Positions 61,201 to 64,000 of a stretch of 64,000 nt of DNA are shown here, one piece after another. A program made the translations under genes and the position numbers. This DNA comes from Xanthostigma xanthostigma. Lineage: Eukaryota > Arthropoda > Insecta > Raphidioptera > Raphidiidae. Each line of letters opens with the position of its first letter. The first letter of the stretch is position 1. The stretch lies in the NCBI GenBank assembly GCA_963575645.1, contig OY754464.1, positions 1,550,001 to 1,614,000 of the forward strand, read 5' to 3'. Below the pieces are notes generated by a model, which did not search any database, had not been told where the DNA came from, and saw nothing but the letters and a program-made list of their open reading frames with translations.

Positions 61201-61460
61201 AACTATTTTTGTAAGCTACTTTAATGTATTATAGACGCCATTATTGTGACGTATTTAACACATAGCGGGAAGTTTTAGAGTTGGTTCATAGGTCAACCGT
61301 TTTCCACATTTTTAAAAATCTCTTTTAATGACGTACCTCGTCTGCATATGAATGCAGTAACCAAGAACAATTAAACCACAGATTCCAGCGACGGAAAAAA
61401 CAAATATTCCAGCTGCCACGGCACCACCGAACACAAGATTCACATCTCGCTCTAATTTTT
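58267..61460 (-). CDS. 3' part of a single-pass membrane protein gene with two alternative last exons
   Basis: Exon 61460-61337 encodes KLERDVNLV, then a membrane segment (AAGIFVFSVAGICGLIVLGY) and CIHMQTR, ending in phase 2. Two downstream exons fit that phase. Exon A, 60786-60555, starts DRQLEAELKKYQQLKKKRDE and ends DPNDDMSLPAMMTVLFPGR stop. Exon B, 58450-58267, starts DNQLQQLVKEYEKIRDKKLK and ends DPNDDMSAPAMMEVLEEFEF-C stop. Both form a basic coiled coil followed by the same NDDMSxPAMM motif, so they are paralogous exons that would give alternative cytoplasmic tails. The acceptor phase and the RD-x-QL joint are identical. Exons for the outer part must lie further right; none was found. 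I do not recognise the family. Confidence 0.72.
58987..59460 (+). mobile_element. Repeat with 'cagacagacaaacgcgg' tail, inside the last intron
   Basis: Starts tagcggctcggctcggtttt and ends cagacagacaaacgcggagg agtgactttgttttatatat-like, a type widespread in insects. An internal direct duplication of about 75 bp (59110-59175 and 59190-59255; ctttgagcaaattctatctg) is present. Lies between the two alternative exons. Confidence 0.6.
59772..60080. mobile_element. MITE between alternative last exons
   Basis: Ends ctaaaggtcgctgcacacga and tcgtatgcagcagcctta are inverted. A related fragment (actgctgcacatgaggctga) is at about 49602. Confidence 0.75.
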
Positions 61461-61770
61461 CTGAAAATACACAAAATATTCATTGTGACAATTTGATCTG
61501 AATTCAAACCAGGCTACAGAATATGCTGTCGCTTTTATATAAAGCGTGTTTTCCACTATGTACCAGAAGTTTTTTTTTGGGTTCGCAAAAAAAAACAGTT
61601 TTTTGTTATTTATAACATTTCAACCGTAATCATGGGGTTAACACCCTGTTGTTGAAATTAAATTAATGATAAGGAAGTATCATTAAAATTATTCAGATTA
61701 AAAGCTTTAAATGTTTTTTTTAATATGAAGTACGAGAGTAGCTTTAATATTAATAGGTTATGTATCAAGT

Positions 61771-61848
61771 GCTCAACGTGGAGCTCAATCTCCCGACCTC
61801 GCGATTATGAGTCTGGTGCTCTATCGGCAGAGCTACTCTAGCTTATTC
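61771..61848 (-). tRNA. tRNA-Met(CAT)-like pseudogene or SINE head
   Basis: On the minus strand: gtagctctgccgatagagca (D arm and A box), gactcataatc (anticodon CAT with the usual flanks), and gggagattgagctcc (degenerate T arm). Stems have mismatches, so probably not functional. Confidence 0.55.
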
Positions 61849-62005
61849 ATATTGCTCGATATTACTATATACACATTCATTTATTAATTAAATATAGTAA
61901 AATAAACTGATTAAATTGATTGCGCTTAAATTTTTCAATAGGTACCTAGGTGACTCAGAAATTAATATATCTCATAATCTTTCGACGATGCAAACAATAC
62001 TAAGA

Positions 62006-62127
62006 AATCCAAATCTTCTTGTATGCCGTGGTCCATTGGTAGAAATACCCATGGACCACGGCATACAAGCCCGGAAACTACAAAGATTTGGATCAACACC
62101 GGCCGTGAAAGCCTACACACTTGGATA
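62006..62127. mobile_element. Repeat family E, short copy
   Basis: A compact palindrome: aaatccaaatcttcttgtat / gcatacaagcccggaaacta around the loop ggtagaaatacc. The ends of family E with the interior deleted. Confidence 0.8.
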
Positions 62128-62559
62128 ATACCAAGAAATAATTGTTTTTGAAGTTTTATTGATTGGGATTAACAAAAAATGAAAAATTATGCCCACAAAC
62201 TGGTGAAATCATATAATTTCAATTGAATTCAATATTTTTAGATGACATTTTTATTCAGTTTCTTTAATTTGTGTCGGTACAGTTTTCTTATGTTTCTTTT
62301 TTACTTTATCGGCTGTATTCGGTTACACCTTAGACTATAGAAAAATATATCCATGGGCTACACCAACTATATTAATTATTTCCAGTTTTATAGTTGACTT
62401 CCACACCTACCTAGTACCTACTGTTTGAAAAACATATTGAAAAAAATTATTTCGCATATTTTACAAAACCAAATAAAGATTAAAAACAAATGATAGGTCA
62501 ATTCTCACTTGACTTCGAAACACAAATAGATATTATAGATAATTCTATGATATTTGGTC

Positions 62560-63440
62560 TTTACTTTTTTTATGGCAATGTGCAGTTTTTACACGCTTTA
62601 TATTAGTTTCACTTGTAAGTTTGTATGTATGTATGTTTGTTTGTAACATCGTTTGGACTACAGCAAGTGGTTTATTACTGTTAGTATGTTATGCCACTAC
62701 TGTAAGAGTAATATACATTTTTCTAGAGAGAGCTCTGTGGTAGGCCAACGTCTGGCTACCGGGTTTTTTTAATTTAGTATTTCTGTTTTTCTTTTTTAAA
62801 TTTTTGTTTTGGTTAAAATCGAATTTTAAAGATATAAGATAATTTCACGTCTGACAGAACAGATTTCACCACTTTGTAAATAGCTAAAAAATGTTATATT
62901 ATTCAACTTTGAAATTCGGCTCGTTAAGCCAAAGTAAATATAATGATGTGATAATTATTAGTTCAAAGAAAAACGTTTTGGCATGATAGATTACGCATAG
63001 TTCAAAAAAAAAAAAAAAAAAACATTTGCGTGAAAAGAAATGTATAAAGGCACCGGTTCCCAACCAGCCTGTGAGATGTTGTAAAAATTAATTAGTAATT
63101 AATAACATTTTTGACGAGTAGGTAAGTGACATCTGAAAACGAGCATCAACGAGTTTTAACAGTCACACGAGTGGTATCATTATGTCCGAGTTACAGAGTA
63201 TATTTTTTGCACTATCCGCTACAAATAGCTTATTTTTACAAGCTTTTATTTAGTTTCACCTGTCCCTGTGTCTGTCTGTATGTAATCGAATTTTGCAAGT
63301 TAAATTTGACCCACTTCCCGTTATCCGATTGAGCTGAAATTTTGCATACGTATGTAGTTCCGATGACAATACAATATTATAATAACAAACTGACCGTTCC
63401 GGCTTTCGCTCGGTTGCAAATCGCACTATTTTAAATTTAT
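62560..63440. repeat. Remnants of an insect interspersed repeat near the right edge
   Basis: gctttatattagtttcactt with (tgta)n at 62595-62645, and agcttttatttagtttcacc, cacttcccgttatccgattg, gctgaaattttgcatacgta at 63238-63350, are parts of one family. An A run lies at about 63005-63022. No gene is seen from 61500 to 64000. Confidence 0.5.
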
Positions 63441-64000
63441 TTTCAGTAAGTTTTCAAAACGTTTGACTTTTTTAAATACAGCCTGACATAATAATTTACG
63501 TAGGTTATAATAAAGTTACTAATAGTAAATTACCATTAAATTTTATTTTATAATGTAATAATTTTTTCAGTGTCTCGCTTGATATAAATATAACAGTGTT
63601 CTACAGGTTAGTTGTTTGGAAATCGGTGTCTTTATTTTAGTAATATTTTGATGTCACTATCACTCCAACACAATAAAAATCAACAATTTAAAAGAAATAT
63701 CAAAAATAAGCCATGCGCAGTTTTAACAAGGCTCTGTACTCACTAAAAACTGAATTTCAGAAAAGTTCGGAAAAAAAGACAAATTAACTTACCTATCAAA
63801 ATAATTTAACAAAAATTTAACATTAAAAAGACACAAGAAACTAAATTTGTAAAAGTATTTTAAAAATCTCAATTTTGAACTCAGACTAGCAGATTTGATG
63901 ATTTGATTGACTACAAGCATTGGTGGTGGAACGATTGGGGGGGGCTATACGATCACATATTATGAAAACGTTGCAAAGAGTATCAAACATGCTAATTTAA

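Noticed and set aside
1-64000. CRISPR arrays, bacterial operons, prophage
   Set aside because: The minisatellite at 557-775 is a direct repeat without spacers, genes are intron-containing, and no bacterial feature is present.

Overview
The window looks like nuclear DNA of an insect, most probably a moth or butterfly. It is AT-rich, its genes have many short exons with GT-AG introns, and it is crowded with small inverted-repeat elements. Several repeats carry motifs I associate with lepidopteran genomes, such as the 'aaccgacttcaaaa' repeat and the 'gaccgtgactgactgac' type Helitron-like element. The species assignment is inference; no search was possible.

Gene-bearing part, left to right. An inhibitor-of-apoptosis gene of the DIAP2 type (minus, cut by the left edge) lies head to head with an unusual plus-strand gene that joins an F-box to an actin-related fold (3.0-6.8 kb). 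Next come Rab39 (minus, 10.6-11.4 kb) and, divergent from it, an SLC35F1/F2-type transporter in seven exons (plus, 12.0-17.0 kb). Convergent with that is an ERI1/Snipper-type DEDDh exonuclease in four exons (minus, 17.8-19.9 kb). A long, unrecognised, low-complexity ORF (minus, 21.0-22.4 kb) follows. After it are THAP-domain scraps and two exons of an unrecognised minus-strand gene (23.5-24.4 kb). An SLC26-type sulfate/anion permease (minus, 29.2-35.5 kb) has twelve exons that I could join in phase; its last short exon is uncertain.

From 35.6 to 58.2 kb I see no convincing host gene. This stretch is nested transposon remains: hAT elements with clear 8-bp target duplications, foldback palindromes (one of 1.1 kb), Helitron-like pieces, tRNA-derived pieces, a LINE tail and five or six interspersed families that recur through the window. 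At 58.3-61.5 kb is the 3' part of a minus-strand single-pass membrane protein gene. It has two alternative, phase-compatible terminal exons that look like an exon duplication. From 61.5 kb to the right edge I see only repeats.

The genes do not form a pathway; this is an ordinary eukaryotic neighbourhood. The most interesting items are the F-box/actin-related fusion protein, the duplicated terminal exons, elements that abut or enter exon ends (an SLC26 donor and the last exon of the F-box gene), and well-resolved nested insertions with intact target duplications. No retrovirus-like or other capsid-bearing element was recognised.
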